Of a stretch of DNA of 48,725 nucleotides, positions 32,456 to 40,069 are shown piece by piece. The notes beneath the pieces are model-generated. The model was not told the DNA's origin. It ran no database searches and saw only the letters and a program-made list of their open reading frames with translations. The translations under genes were made by a program, and so were the position numbers. Position 1 is the first letter of the stretch; each line of letters opens with the position of its first letter. Origin of the DNA: Armatimonadota bacterium (GTDB lineage Bacteria > Armatimonadota > Armatimonadia > Armatimonadales > Capsulimonadaceae); contig JAFAZD010000071.1 in the NCBI GenBank assembly GCA_019239955.1, positions 1 to 48,725 on the forward strand. The letters are read 5' to 3'.

Positions 32456-33740
32456 CGACCTCGCCGTGTCGATTCAGGGGCTGAGCAAGTCCTACACCAT
32501 CGCCCATGACGACGCCGGACACTCGGCGGCGCAGGCGCTGCGGCGCCGCCTCCGGGACCCGCTGCGCCGGGCCGAGCGGGAGACGTTCTGGGCGCTCCGG
32601 GACGTCAGCTTCGACATCTATAAAGGCGACGTGGTCGGCATCATCGGGCGCAACGGCGCGGGCAAGAGCACACTGCTCAAGATCCTCAGCCGCATCACCG
32701 AGCCGACGGCGGGGCGGATTGAGTTGTACGGGCGCGTCGGCAGCCTGCTGGAAGTCGGGACGGGGTTCCACCCGGAACTGACGGGCCGCGAGAACATCTT
32801 CCTCAACGGGGCGATCCTGGGGATGAGCCGCCGGGAGATCGCCCGGCAGTTCGACGCCATCGTGGACTTCGCGGGGGTGGCGCAGTTCCTGGACACGCCG
32901 GTCAAGCGCTACAGCAGCGGGATGTATGTCCGTCTGGCCTTCGCCGTCGCCGCCCACCTCAATCCAGAGATCCTGATTGTGGACGAGGTGCTGGCCGTCG
33001 GGGACTCGCAGTTCCAGAAAAAGTGTCTTGGGAAGATGCAGGAGGTGGCCGAGCAGGAAGGCCGGACGGTCCTGTTCGTCAGCCACAACATGGCCGCCGT
33101 CACGGAACTCTGTTCGCGCGCCATCCTGCTGGGGAACGGGCGGATCCAAAACGATGGGTCCACCCTGACCGTAGTGAACGAGTACCTAGACGGCGCCACA
33201 CGCCGGGCCGCCGAGATCGTCTTTGCGGACGCGGAGACGGCGCCCGGCAATGAGAATGTCCGACTCGCCGCGGTCCGAGTCCTGGATGACGAGGGCAGGC
33301 TCGCCGACAAGGTCGACATCAGCCGGCCCCTGTCGGTCGAGGTCGAATACGTGAACATGATCCCCGGGACCATCTTGAACATCTCCACGTCGGTCTATGG
33401 TCCCAATGACGTCTATGTCCTGGCCTCGCCGTCGATCTCCGACCGGGCCTGGTATCAGCGCCCGCATCCCGTGGGCCGGTTCCGCAGCCGGTGCCGGATC
33501 CCGGCGAATTTCCTGAATGACGGGCCATACCGGTTCTCCGTCGTCCTGGTCGAGAACGGGATCGCGGTCGCCACCGCCGACCACGTGGTCTCGGTGGAGG
33601 CCGTGGACTACGGCTCCGGCCGCGGTACCTACTTCGACGTCTGGGGCGGGGTCGTCCGGCCCAGCCTGGACTGGGAGACGGAGATGCTGGGCGGCGCCCC
33701 GGAGGACCGGCCCACCCACGCCTACGCCGGCCGTCGGTAA
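32445..33740 (+). CDS. ABC transporter ATPase with carbohydrate-binding C-terminus, copy 2 (Wzt-like)
   Basis: 431 residues. The nucleotide-binding domain closely matches copy 1: GRNGAGKSTLLKILSR (Walker A), RYSSGMYVRLAFAVAAHLNP (signature), ILIVDEVLAVGD (Walker B) and VSHNMAAV (His switch). From about residue 255 the C-terminal domain differs from that of copy 1 (VRLAAVRVLDDEGRLADKVD, then IPANFLNDGPYRFSVVLVEN). In O-antigen ABC exporters this domain reads the chain end, so the two exporters probably carry different glycans or differently capped chains. The start overlaps the acyltransferase stop by 11 bp. Confidence 0.92.
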   Translation: MSSSDLAVSIQGLSKSYTIAHDDAGHSAAQALRRRLRDPLRRAERETFWALRDVSFDIYKGDVVGIIGRNGAGKSTLLKILSRITEPTAGRIELYGRVGSLLEVGTGFHPELTGRENIFLNGAILGMSRREIARQFDAIVDFAGVAQFLDTPVKRYSSGMYVRLAFAVAAHLNPEILIVDEVLAVGDSQFQKKCLGKMQEVAEQEGRTVLFVSHNMAAVTELCSRAILLGNGRIQNDGSTLTVVNEYLDGATRRAAEIVFADAETAPGNENVRLAAVRVLDDEGRLADKVDISRPLSVEVEYVNMIPGTILNISTSVYGPNDVYVLASPSISDRAWYQRPHPVGRFRSRCRIPANFLNDGPYRFSVVLVENGIAVATADHVVSVEAVDYGSGRGTYFDVWGGVVRPSLDWETEMLGGAPEDRPTHAYAGRR

Positions 33741-33764
33741 GCCACTCGGAAGGAGAAGTTATCT

Positions 33765-35045
33765 GTGCGCGGCGCTCGGTTGATACGTAGAATCGCGGCC
33801 TCGGTCGGGCATCGCGCCCATCGGACAAAGTTGGTCGCCGAACGCGCCTGGATCGGCATGGAAAATGCCCGGACACGGCACCATGGAGCGAGCGATCTCC
33901 TCATCCTGGACGACTGCTTCCCGAACGTCCTCTCCGCCTTCCGGATGGCCGAGTTCACGGCCTACCTTCAGGACTTCCCGACGGCCCAGGTCCATTCCAC
34001 CGGGAGCGCGCTCTCGCAGTACAGCACCCTCCCGGAGTCGATCCGGAGATTTCATCGCGCCCACCCCGAATGGGCGGGCCGCGTCCGCCGGTTCCATCCC
34101 CAGCGGCGACTGAACGGGACCCTGGCCTATCTGGTCTTCCTGATGAATGCCCACTTCTACATCGAGACCCTGGAGCAGAGGGCGCTGCCCTTTGTCTTCA
34201 CCCTGTATCCCGGCGGCTATTTTCATCTCAACGACCCCGTCAGCGACGGAAAATTGAAGCGTGTTCTCTCATCGCCCATGTTCCGGAAGGTGATCGTGAC
34301 CCAGCGGATCACCCAGGACTACCTGCTCCAGAAGGGGTGGTGCGCGCCGGACCAGATCGAATATGTTTTTGGCGTCGTCACGCCCTCCGACCGCCTGGCC
34401 GCCGTCGGCCCGCCGCGAAAGTACGGCGTGAACAAAGAGACCATTGATCTCTGCTTCGTCGCGCACAAGTACATGCCCCGCGGCATCGACAAGGGGTACG
34501 ACCGATTCATCGAGACGGCCTGCGCCTTAAGTCGGCGTCACCCGCAGGCGCGGTTTCACGTGGTCGGCCCGTTCGACGAGAGCGACATCGACGTCCGTGA
34601 CATCCGGGACCGGGTGACCTTCCATGGGACCCAGCCGACGGAGTTCTTCCCGGACTTCTACGCCGGCATGGACATCATACTGTCCCCGAACGCGCCGTTC
34701 ATCCTGGCGGCGGGGGCCTTCGACGGCTTCCCGACCGGCTGCTGCGTCGAGGCCGGCCTCTGCGGCGTGGCCGTGTTCTGCTGCGACGAACTGCGGCAGA
34801 ATGACGGCCACTTCCGGGACGGGGAGGAGATCGTCCTTATCCCTCGGGACGCCGCGGGCATTTGCTGCGCCATCGAGCGCTACCTCGCCGACCCGAACCG
34901 CTTGGCCCGGCTGGCGCGGGACGGTCAGCGGGCGTTCCAGCGGGTCTATGATCTGGATCGGCAGATGGCGCCCCGGCTGAACGTCCTCAGAAGCTTGAGC
35001 GGGAAAGGCGCGGAACGCGTCGGCGAGTTATGTCGGACGGTGTAA
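33765..35045 (+). CDS. Putative glycosyltransferase (GT-B, GT1/GT4-like)
   Basis: 426 residues from GTG 33765, with GGAAGGAG about 8 bp upstream. The first half has LLILDDCFPNVLSAFRMAEF and FVFTLYPGGYFHLNDPVSDG. The second half has LCFVAHKYMPRGIDKGYDRF, HPQARFHVVGPFDE, FYAGMDIILSPNAPFIL and FDGFPTGCCVEAGLCGVAVF, the layout of a GT-B donor domain. The classical EX7E motif is not obvious; the position is FPTGCCVEAG. Sugar and linkage are unknown. A 190-bp gap follows. Confidence 0.7.
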   Translation: MRGARLIRRIAASVGHRAHRTKLVAERAWIGMENARTRHHGASDLLILDDCFPNVLSAFRMAEFTAYLQDFPTAQVHSTGSALSQYSTLPESIRRFHRAHPEWAGRVRRFHPQRRLNGTLAYLVFLMNAHFYIETLEQRALPFVFTLYPGGYFHLNDPVSDGKLKRVLSSPMFRKVIVTQRITQDYLLQKGWCAPDQIEYVFGVVTPSDRLAAVGPPRKYGVNKETIDLCFVAHKYMPRGIDKGYDRFIETACALSRRHPQARFHVVGPFDESDIDVRDIRDRVTFHGTQPTEFFPDFYAGMDIILSPNAPFILAAGAFDGFPTGCCVEAGLCGVAVFCCDELRQNDGHFRDGEEIVLIPRDAAGICCAIERYLADPNRLARLARDGQRAFQRVYDLDRQMAPRLNVLRSLSGKGAERVGELCRTV

Positions 35046-35235
35046 TCACTTCTTGTGCGAGCAGCCTGCTTCGACAGAAGGTTCGCCATGCCCTCAACGG
35101 CACGGCTATTGGAGACACACCCCCTCCGGGGCTGCGGGACACGGCCCGCGACTCCTTTTAGCCCAGAAGGGGGTTCTTTCCAACCGCCGTGGGGTTCAGC
35201 CCGTGGGGGGACTTCGTAACATCGGCTGGTAAGAC
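35046..35235. other. Intergenic stretch with GC-rich hairpins
   Basis: 190 bp without an ORF. It holds GCGGG-acacgg-CCCGC (35134-35149) nested inside GGGCT/AGCCC arms, which could attenuate or terminate transcription before the next gene. No convincing promoter was seen. Confidence 0.35.
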
Positions 35236-35892
35236 ATGTCGGAAAACCGTTCAGATAACCGTCTCGTCATTTACGGCGCCGGCGGCCACGCGAAGGTCGT
35301 CGCCGACATCGTGCGCCGCGGCAATCGCTTCGAACTCCTGGGCTTCCTGGACGACCAGCGCCCGGAGCGCCGTGGGGACGCCTTTTGCGCTGCGACGGTC
35401 CTGGGCGGCCGGGAGCATCTGGACGTTCTGCGTCAGCAGGGCGTCCGGCAGGTGATCATCGCCATCGGCGACGGCCGCGCGCGCACAACGCTCGCCGAGG
35501 TCGTGCGGGCACACGGCTTCCGCCTCGTCGCCGCCATTCATCCCTCTGCGATCATCGCCGAGGACGTTGTGATTGGGGACGGGACGGTCGTCGCGGCGGG
35601 CGCGGTCGTGAACCCGGGTTCGCGGGTCGGCGAAAACGCCATCATCAATACCTGCGCCAGCGTGGACCATGACTGCGCCGTGGACGACGGCGCGCACATT
35701 TGCCCGGGCGTCCGTCTGGCCGGGGGCGTTCGCGTCGGCCGAGCGGCCTGTGTCGGCATCGGCGCGGTCATCATTCCGAACGTCCGCATCGGCGCCGGTG
35801 CTGTGATCGGCGCCGGCGCGGTGGTCCTCCATGACATCCCCGATAATGCCGTCGCGTACGGCGTTCCGGCCAAAGTACAAAAAAGAGCATGA
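35236..35892 (+). CDS. NeuD/PglD-like sugar O- or N-acetyltransferase
   Basis: 218 residues. The N-terminal Rossmann-like half starts LVIYGAGGHAKVVADIVRR (the GxGGHAK motif of NeuD/PglD). The C-terminal left-handed beta-helix starts near IHPSAIIAEDVVIGDGTVVA and ends in VAYGVPAKV. The conserved His pair lies in TCASVDHDCAV. Relatives acetylate amino sugars such as UDP-4-amino sugars or sialic acid. The next gene, a DegT-type aminotransferase, overlaps by 4 bp, which supports joint synthesis of an N-acetylated amino sugar. The ribosome site is weak. Confidence 0.83.
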   Translation: MSENRSDNRLVIYGAGGHAKVVADIVRRGNRFELLGFLDDQRPERRGDAFCAATVLGGREHLDVLRQQGVRQVIIAIGDGRARTTLAEVVRAHGFRLVAAIHPSAIIAEDVVIGDGTVVAAGAVVNPGSRVGENAIINTCASVDHDCAVDDGAHICPGVRLAGGVRVGRAACVGIGAVIIPNVRIGAGAVIGAGAVVLHDIPDNAVAYGVPAKVQKRA

Positions 35893-37115
35893 AAGTTCAA
35901 TCGCACGATCTCGCCATACTGGGGGGGAGTCCCGTCTTCCCGGAGAGCCTGCATGTGGGACGGCCGAACGTCGGCGACCGCGCGCGGCTGCTGGAGCGCT
36001 TCAACGACATGCTGGACCGGCGCTGGTTCAGCAACAACGGCCCGTTCGTGCAGGAATTGGAGCAGCGGATCGCCGCGATGGTGGGCGTGAAACACTGCAT
36101 CGCCATGTGCAACGCCACCGTCGCCCTGGAGATCACCATCCGGGCGCTGGGCCTGACCGGCGAGGTCATCGTCCCGTCGTTCACCTTCATAGCGACGGCG
36201 CACGCCCTGCAATGGCAGCAGATCACGCCCGTCTTCGGCGACATCGACCCCGTCACCCACACCCTGGACCCCAAGTCCGTGGAGGAGATGATCACGCCGC
36301 GCACCAGCGGCATCATCGGCGTGCATGTCTGGGGACAGCCCTGCCGCATCGAGGCCTTGCAGGAGATCGCGCGGCGGCGCGGGCTGGCGCTGATGTTCGA
36401 CGCGGCCCACGCCTTCGGCTGCTCCTACCATGGGCAGATGATCGGCAACTTCGGCAGCGCCGAGGTCTTCAGTTTCCACGCCACAAAATTCCTCAACTCG
36501 TTCGAGGGCGGCGCCGTCGTCACTAACGATGACGAACTCGCCTCGCAGATCCGCCTGATGACGAATTTCGGCTTCGCGGGCTACGACAACGTCATCTACA
36601 TCGGCACCAACGGCAAGATGAATGAGGCGGCGGCGGCCATGGGCCTGACCAGCCTGGAAAGCCTGGACGACGTCGTCGCCGTCAACCGGCGTCACTACGC
36701 CCAGTACGCGCGTGAGCTGAACGGCCTGCCCGGGGTCACGATGTTTTCGTACGACGAGCGCGAGAGGTGTAACTATCAATACGTGGTCCTGGAGATCGAC
36801 GGCACACAGGCGGGCCTCAGCCGGGATCAACTGATGGAGGTGCTTTGGGCGGAAAACATTCTGGCCCGGCGCTACTTCTATCCGGGGTGCCACCGGATGG
36901 AGCCTTACCGTTCCTACTTTCCCCATGCCGGACTGATGCTGCCGGAGACGAACCGGCTGTCCTCCCGCGTCCTGATCCTTCCCACGGGGACCGCCGTGGA
37001 TGCTGCGGACATCAGCACGGTCTGCCAGGTCATCCAGACGGCGCTGGCGCACGCGCCGGAAGTCCAGGACGTCCTGTTGCGGCGCGTGATGCAAGACCAG
37101 GAAGCGGCTGATTGA
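35889..37115 (+). CDS. DegT/DnrJ/EryC1-family sugar aminotransferase
   Basis: 408 residues. The family start RRWFSNNGPFVQELEQRIAA, the phosphate-binding CNATVALEI, IVPSFTFIATAHA, the cofactor Asp in MFDAAHAFGC and the Schiff-base Lys in FSFHATKFLNSFEGG are all present. These PLP enzymes aminate a keto sugar nucleotide. With the NeuD-like gene it forms an amination-plus-acetylation pair; the dehydratase that would make the keto sugar is not in the window. It is coupled to both neighbours by overlaps (ATGA, TGATG). Confidence 0.9.
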   Translation: MKVQSHDLAILGGSPVFPESLHVGRPNVGDRARLLERFNDMLDRRWFSNNGPFVQELEQRIAAMVGVKHCIAMCNATVALEITIRALGLTGEVIVPSFTFIATAHALQWQQITPVFGDIDPVTHTLDPKSVEEMITPRTSGIIGVHVWGQPCRIEALQEIARRRGLALMFDAAHAFGCSYHGQMIGNFGSAEVFSFHATKFLNSFEGGAVVTNDDELASQIRLMTNFGFAGYDNVIYIGTNGKMNEAAAAMGLTSLESLDDVVAVNRRHYAQYARELNGLPGVTMFSYDERERCNYQYVVLEIDGTQAGLSRDQLMEVLWAENILARRYFYPGCHRMEPYRSYFPHAGLMLPETNRLSSRVLILPTGTAVDAADISTVCQVIQTALAHAPEVQDVLLRRVMQDQEAAD

Positions 37116-38137
37116 TGGTCCCGGAGTCTTCTTCTCCCTCCCCCGACGTGGCCGCCCCCAAGGTGAGCGTCGCCCTGATCACCTACAACCACGAGCGATT
37201 CATCGCCCAGGCCATTGACAGCGTCTTGATGCAGGACACCGCATTTGACTTCGAACTGGTGATCGGGGAGGACTGCTCCACGGACCGGACACGGGAGATC
37301 GTCTTAAGCTACCAGCGAAAACACCCGGGCATTGTTCGTCCGCTGCTGCCCGAGAAGAACCTGGGCATGAACCGGAACTTCGTCCAGACCATGCGGGCCT
37401 GCCGCGGGACATATATTGCCCTGCTGGACGGGGATGACTACTGGACGTCCGCCACCAAACTGCAGCAGCAGGTCGACTTCCTGGACCACCATCCCGGCTT
37501 CATGACCTGCTTCCATGACGTCGCGGTCGTCTCCGATGCGGAGATCGACGCGCAAAAGTACGCCCACCGCGGCGTCACGGACCAGGACGTCTACCGGCTC
37601 AAGGATCTCCTACAGAGAAATCCCATGCCGACCTGCTCCGTCATGTTCCGCAACGGATTCTCGAAAGACTTCCCCGAATCGTACTACGGCTTGAAACTGG
37701 GGGACTGGCCCCTGCACATTTTCAACGCCCAGTACGGGGACGCCAAATACCTGGAGCAGGAGCTTGGCACGTACCGGGTCCACGGCGGCGGCGTGTGGAG
37801 CGGCCAAAATACGACGAATCAGCTTCAGTCCTTCATCGCGATGTTCCAGTGCCTGTCCGAGTTCTTGGAGCGCCGGTACCGAAACGACCTGAAAGCGGCG
37901 CTCGCGCGGCAGTATTATCACCTGTCGCTGGCGCACTACGCGGCCCACGAGACGGCTACGGCGCGGCGCTCCCTGGTCCAAAGCCTCCGCCATGTGTCAC
38001 CGGGCAACCGCCAGTTCGTGAAGACGCTCTGGCCCCTCTTGCTCGAGTTGTATGTGCCCGGCGTTTGCCGCCTGGTGTACCACTCAAAACAGAGGGCCAA
38101 AGAGTTGCTCCGGCGGATCACGGCTTTGGCGGCATAA
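37115..38137 (+). CDS. GT2-type glycosyltransferase
   Basis: 340 residues from ATG 37115 (MVPESSSPSPD), overlapping the aminotransferase stop as TGATG. Motifs are KVSVALITYNHERFIAQAID, the nucleotide site VIGEDCSTDRT, the metal site ALLDGDDYWTS and KLGDWPLHIFNAQYGD. It resembles GT2 enzymes of polysaccharide clusters that transfer amino sugars, though specificity is not readable. It is the last gene of the second module; a palindrome (38181-38199) and a transposase remnant follow. Confidence 0.85.
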   Translation: MVPESSSPSPDVAAPKVSVALITYNHERFIAQAIDSVLMQDTAFDFELVIGEDCSTDRTREIVLSYQRKHPGIVRPLLPEKNLGMNRNFVQTMRACRGTYIALLDGDDYWTSATKLQQQVDFLDHHPGFMTCFHDVAVVSDAEIDAQKYAHRGVTDQDVYRLKDLLQRNPMPTCSVMFRNGFSKDFPESYYGLKLGDWPLHIFNAQYGDAKYLEQELGTYRVHGGGVWSGQNTTNQLQSFIAMFQCLSEFLERRYRNDLKAALARQYYHLSLAHYAAHETATARRSLVQSLRHVSPGNRQFVKTLWPLLLELYVPGVCRLVYHSKQRAKELLRRITALAA

Positions 38138-38180
38138 CTGGGCTTCTCTCCTCTCCCCAAGGCCCCGGACACCCTCCGAA

Positions 38181-38199
38181 TCCTCCCGCTGCGGGAGGA
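38181..38199 (+). terminator. Perfect hairpin after the second module (possible terminator)
   Basis: TCCTCCCGC and GCGGGAGGA are perfect 9-bp inverted arms around a single T, 44 bp after the GT2 stop. There is no T-run, so it may be a terminator, an mRNA stabiliser or part of the mobile-element border. Confidence 0.35.
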
Positions 38200-38222
38200 C
38201 TCCGCGAAGCAGTGTGTCGGAC

Positions 38223-38560
38223 TTGTTCTTCGACGCGGCCACGGGCCAGGCGGCCTTGCACCTGGTGTCGGCCGGGGCTCAGGGCAGCCGCTTGGCGCAG
38301 GGGCAGGTGGCGGTGGCGGGCAAGGGCAACGAGATCACGGCCCTGCCCGCCCTGCTGAGCCTGCTGGACCTGTCGGGCAGTGCGGTCACCATCGACGCCA
38401 TCGGCTGCCAGACACAGATCGCCGCGCAGGTCGTGGCGGGCGGCGGCGACTACGTGCTGGCGCTCACCCCAATAAAGCCTCAAGGGCAACCACAAAGCCT
38501 CAAGGACAACCACCCGACGCCCCATGGGAACATGGCCTGGTTCTTCGCGCAACTGGCGGC
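38223..38560 (+). pseudogene. Decayed ISAs1-family transposase fragment (plus strand)
   Basis: The plus strand encodes FFDAATGQAALHLVSAG, GNEITALPALLSLLDLSG and VTIDAIGCQTQIAAQV, then GGDYVLAL, the same DDE core as the fragment at 29735-30117 but in the opposite direction and reaching slightly further. A 20-bp tandem duplication with one mismatch (38474-38493 and 38494-38513) splits the conserved LKGNHPT region. The frame ends in LKDNHPTPHGNMAWFFAQLA. The N-terminal third and the C-terminus are missing, so it is not functional. It marks the right border of the second module. Confidence 0.8.
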
Positions 38561-38599
38561 GAGGTGTCATTCACGTCATTCACGGGTCAGGAGGCGGCA

Positions 38600-38689
38600 A
38601 TGGCAGCAGAGGATCGGGCGGAGGAGGGCCGGGAGCGGCGGCGCGCGGCGATTGACCGTCTGACGCGCGCCTACCGGGAGAAGACGTAA
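38600..38689 (+). CDS. Small ORF of 29 codons, unknown
   Basis: ATG 38600 has a strong ribosome site (AGGAGG, 6 bp spacing) and encodes a highly charged helix (MAAEDRAEEGRERRRAA, then IDRLTRAYREKT). It follows the transposase remnant directly. It may be a small protein, the tail of a lost gene or chance; no family is recognised. Confidence 0.3.
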   Translation: MAAEDRAEEGRERRRAAIDRLTRAYREKT

Positions 38690-38840
38690 GAGCCCCGGAG
38701 AGACCAGTCTGATTGCCTCAACCGGGTCTCATGTCCGACTAGTGCAGTTCCACAAGAGTTCTTGTGGTTGTCCTGCTTCCGTGGACGCCAGCCCGGCTTT
38801 CTGGCGCCGCGCATCGCTCCCAATGGTCGCATCGCTCCCC
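38690..38840. other. Intergenic stretch with inverted repeat
   Basis: Non-coding. It contains CCACAAGA-gt-TCTTGTGG (38750-38767), which could be a regulator site or terminator hairpin upstream of the LacI-type gene promoter. Confidence 0.3.
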
Positions 38841-38869
38841 TTGACAGTTTTGTCGCGGTGGAGTATATT
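38841..38869 (+). promoter_or_regulatory. Sigma-70-type promoter of the LacI-type regulator
   Basis: A perfect -35 TTGACA (38841-38846), a 17-bp spacer and -10 TATATT (38864-38869). The expected start near 38876 falls inside the operator dyad that follows. Confidence 0.7.
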
Positions 38870-38917
38870 GATGACACGAGTCATTGGGCTTGCACTCGGC
38901 AATGAATTGTGTCATCA
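38869..38917. promoter_or_regulatory. Nested operator dyads for the LacI-type regulator
   Basis: ATGACaCGaGTCAT (38871-38884) is a LacI-type palindrome with a central CG; a weaker relative ATGAattGtgTCAT is at 38902-38915. Together they form one large dyad with arms 38869-38886 and 38900-38917 (15 of 18 pairs match). It abuts the -10 element, so occupancy should block transcription: autoregulation is likely. Confidence 0.6.
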
Positions 38918-38924
38918 TCAAGAC

Positions 38925-39986
38925 ATGATTACGATGTCGGAAGTCGCCCGAAGGGCGGGGGTCGCCCGGTCGACCGTGTCGCACGTCCTGAGCGCGCGGC
39001 ACGGCGGGAACGTGCGCATCCCGGAGGCGACGCGCCAGCGCGTGCTGCAGGCGGCCCGGGAGCTGGGCTACCGCCCCAACGCCCTGGCGCGCTCGGTCCG
39101 AACGGGCAAGTCCCGCATGATCGGCTATCTGGTGGACGACCCGCGCTACGAGCCGTACTGGAACACCATCATCGGCGCCCTGGGCGAGGCCGAACGAGAG
39201 GGGTTCACGCTCAAGCTTCTGTCGGTGACGGACGAGACGCTGGAGCAACGCATCGAGCAGTGCATCGAGCTGCGGCTCAGCGGCCTGATCGTGCGCGTCA
39301 GCCAGGACAAACGCCCCCTCTTCGAAGAAGCCGACCGTGCCGGCATTCCCGTCGTGACGGTGGATGAAAGCGATCCGCAGCCGTTCGGCCTCCGTGTCGC
39401 CGCCGACGATGCCCTCGGCATCCGCGAAGCCCTGGCTCACCTGGCGGGGCTGGGGCACCACCGGATCGCGTTCATATCGAGCGGGTTTCATCGCCAGCGG
39501 GACCCGCAAAGGACGCCGCCCCGCGAAGCCATGTTCCGCGCGGAAATGGCGGCCCGCGGTCTCGACGTCCCGGAAGGGCGGGTGACCTACGAAACGATGC
39601 TGGTCTACGGGCGCGAGGCCGGGATAGGACTTGGCGCCTCGACGGTCCTGGCCGCTACGGACGCCCTCCTCGAGCATCCGGACGGGCGACCGACCGCCAT
39701 CTTCTGCTGGCGCGATGAGACGGCCCTGGTCGCGTTGCGGGCGTGCCGCCTCCAGGGCCTGCGCGTGCCCGAGGACATCTCGGTGGTCGGCTTTTCCGAC
39801 ATCATCGCGGCCCGGCTGAGCGACCCGCCGCTCACTACCTGTCAGTCGCCGTGGGAGGAGATGGGCCGGACGGCCATGCGCCGACTGATACACGCTCAGG
39901 GTGAGGAATTCAATCCGTCTCCGCGCGCTATTCTCATCCCATCCGGGCTGGCCGTTCGTCAGTCGAGCGGACCCAACCCTGAGTAG
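38925..39986 (+). CDS. LacI-family transcriptional regulator
   Basis: 353 residues from ATG 38925 (MITMSEVARRAGV); ATG 38934 is a close alternative. Earlier in-frame ATGs lie within the promoter. The helix-turn-helix MSEVARRAGVARSTVSHVLS is followed by the hinge helix region TRQRVLQAARELGYRPNALA. The rest is a periplasmic-binding-protein-like sensor domain (MIGYLVDDPRYEPYWNTIIG, SGLIVRVSQDKRPL, DISVVGFSDI). It lies directly upstream of a glucuronoxylan operon, so xylan-derived glucuronic acid or an oligosaccharide is the likely inducer (inference). Confidence 0.9.
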   Translation: MITMSEVARRAGVARSTVSHVLSARHGGNVRIPEATRQRVLQAARELGYRPNALARSVRTGKSRMIGYLVDDPRYEPYWNTIIGALGEAEREGFTLKLLSVTDETLEQRIEQCIELRLSGLIVRVSQDKRPLFEEADRAGIPVVTVDESDPQPFGLRVAADDALGIREALAHLAGLGHHRIAFISSGFHRQRDPQRTPPREAMFRAEMAARGLDVPEGRVTYETMLVYGREAGIGLGASTVLAATDALLEHPDGRPTAIFCWRDETALVALRACRLQGLRVPEDISVVGFSDIIAARLSDPPLTTCQSPWEEMGRTAMRRLIHAQGEEFNPSPRAILIPSGLAVRQSSGPNPE

Positions 39987-39989
39987 CGG

Positions 39990-40038
39990 GGACAATCACT
40001 GTCCTGGGCCCATGTTTGTGTGGGGACGAAGGCCCAGG
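39990..40038 (+). promoter_or_regulatory. Dyads between regulator and esterase gene
   Basis: GGACA-N5-TGTCC (39990-40004) is followed by an 8-bp perfect inverted repeat CCTGGGCC/GGCCCAGG (40003-40010 and 40031-40038). The second could be a terminator or leader hairpin before the esterase gene. Neither matches the 38871 operator, so how this operon is repressed is unclear. Confidence 0.35.
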
Positions 40039-40069
40039 ATCTCCCACATTGCGTTGTGAAGGAGGAACC

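Noticed and set aside
38474-38513. Repeat that might suggest a CRISPR or tandem array
   Set aside because: Only two 20-bp units with no spacer, located inside a dead transposase; a simple tandem duplication explains it.
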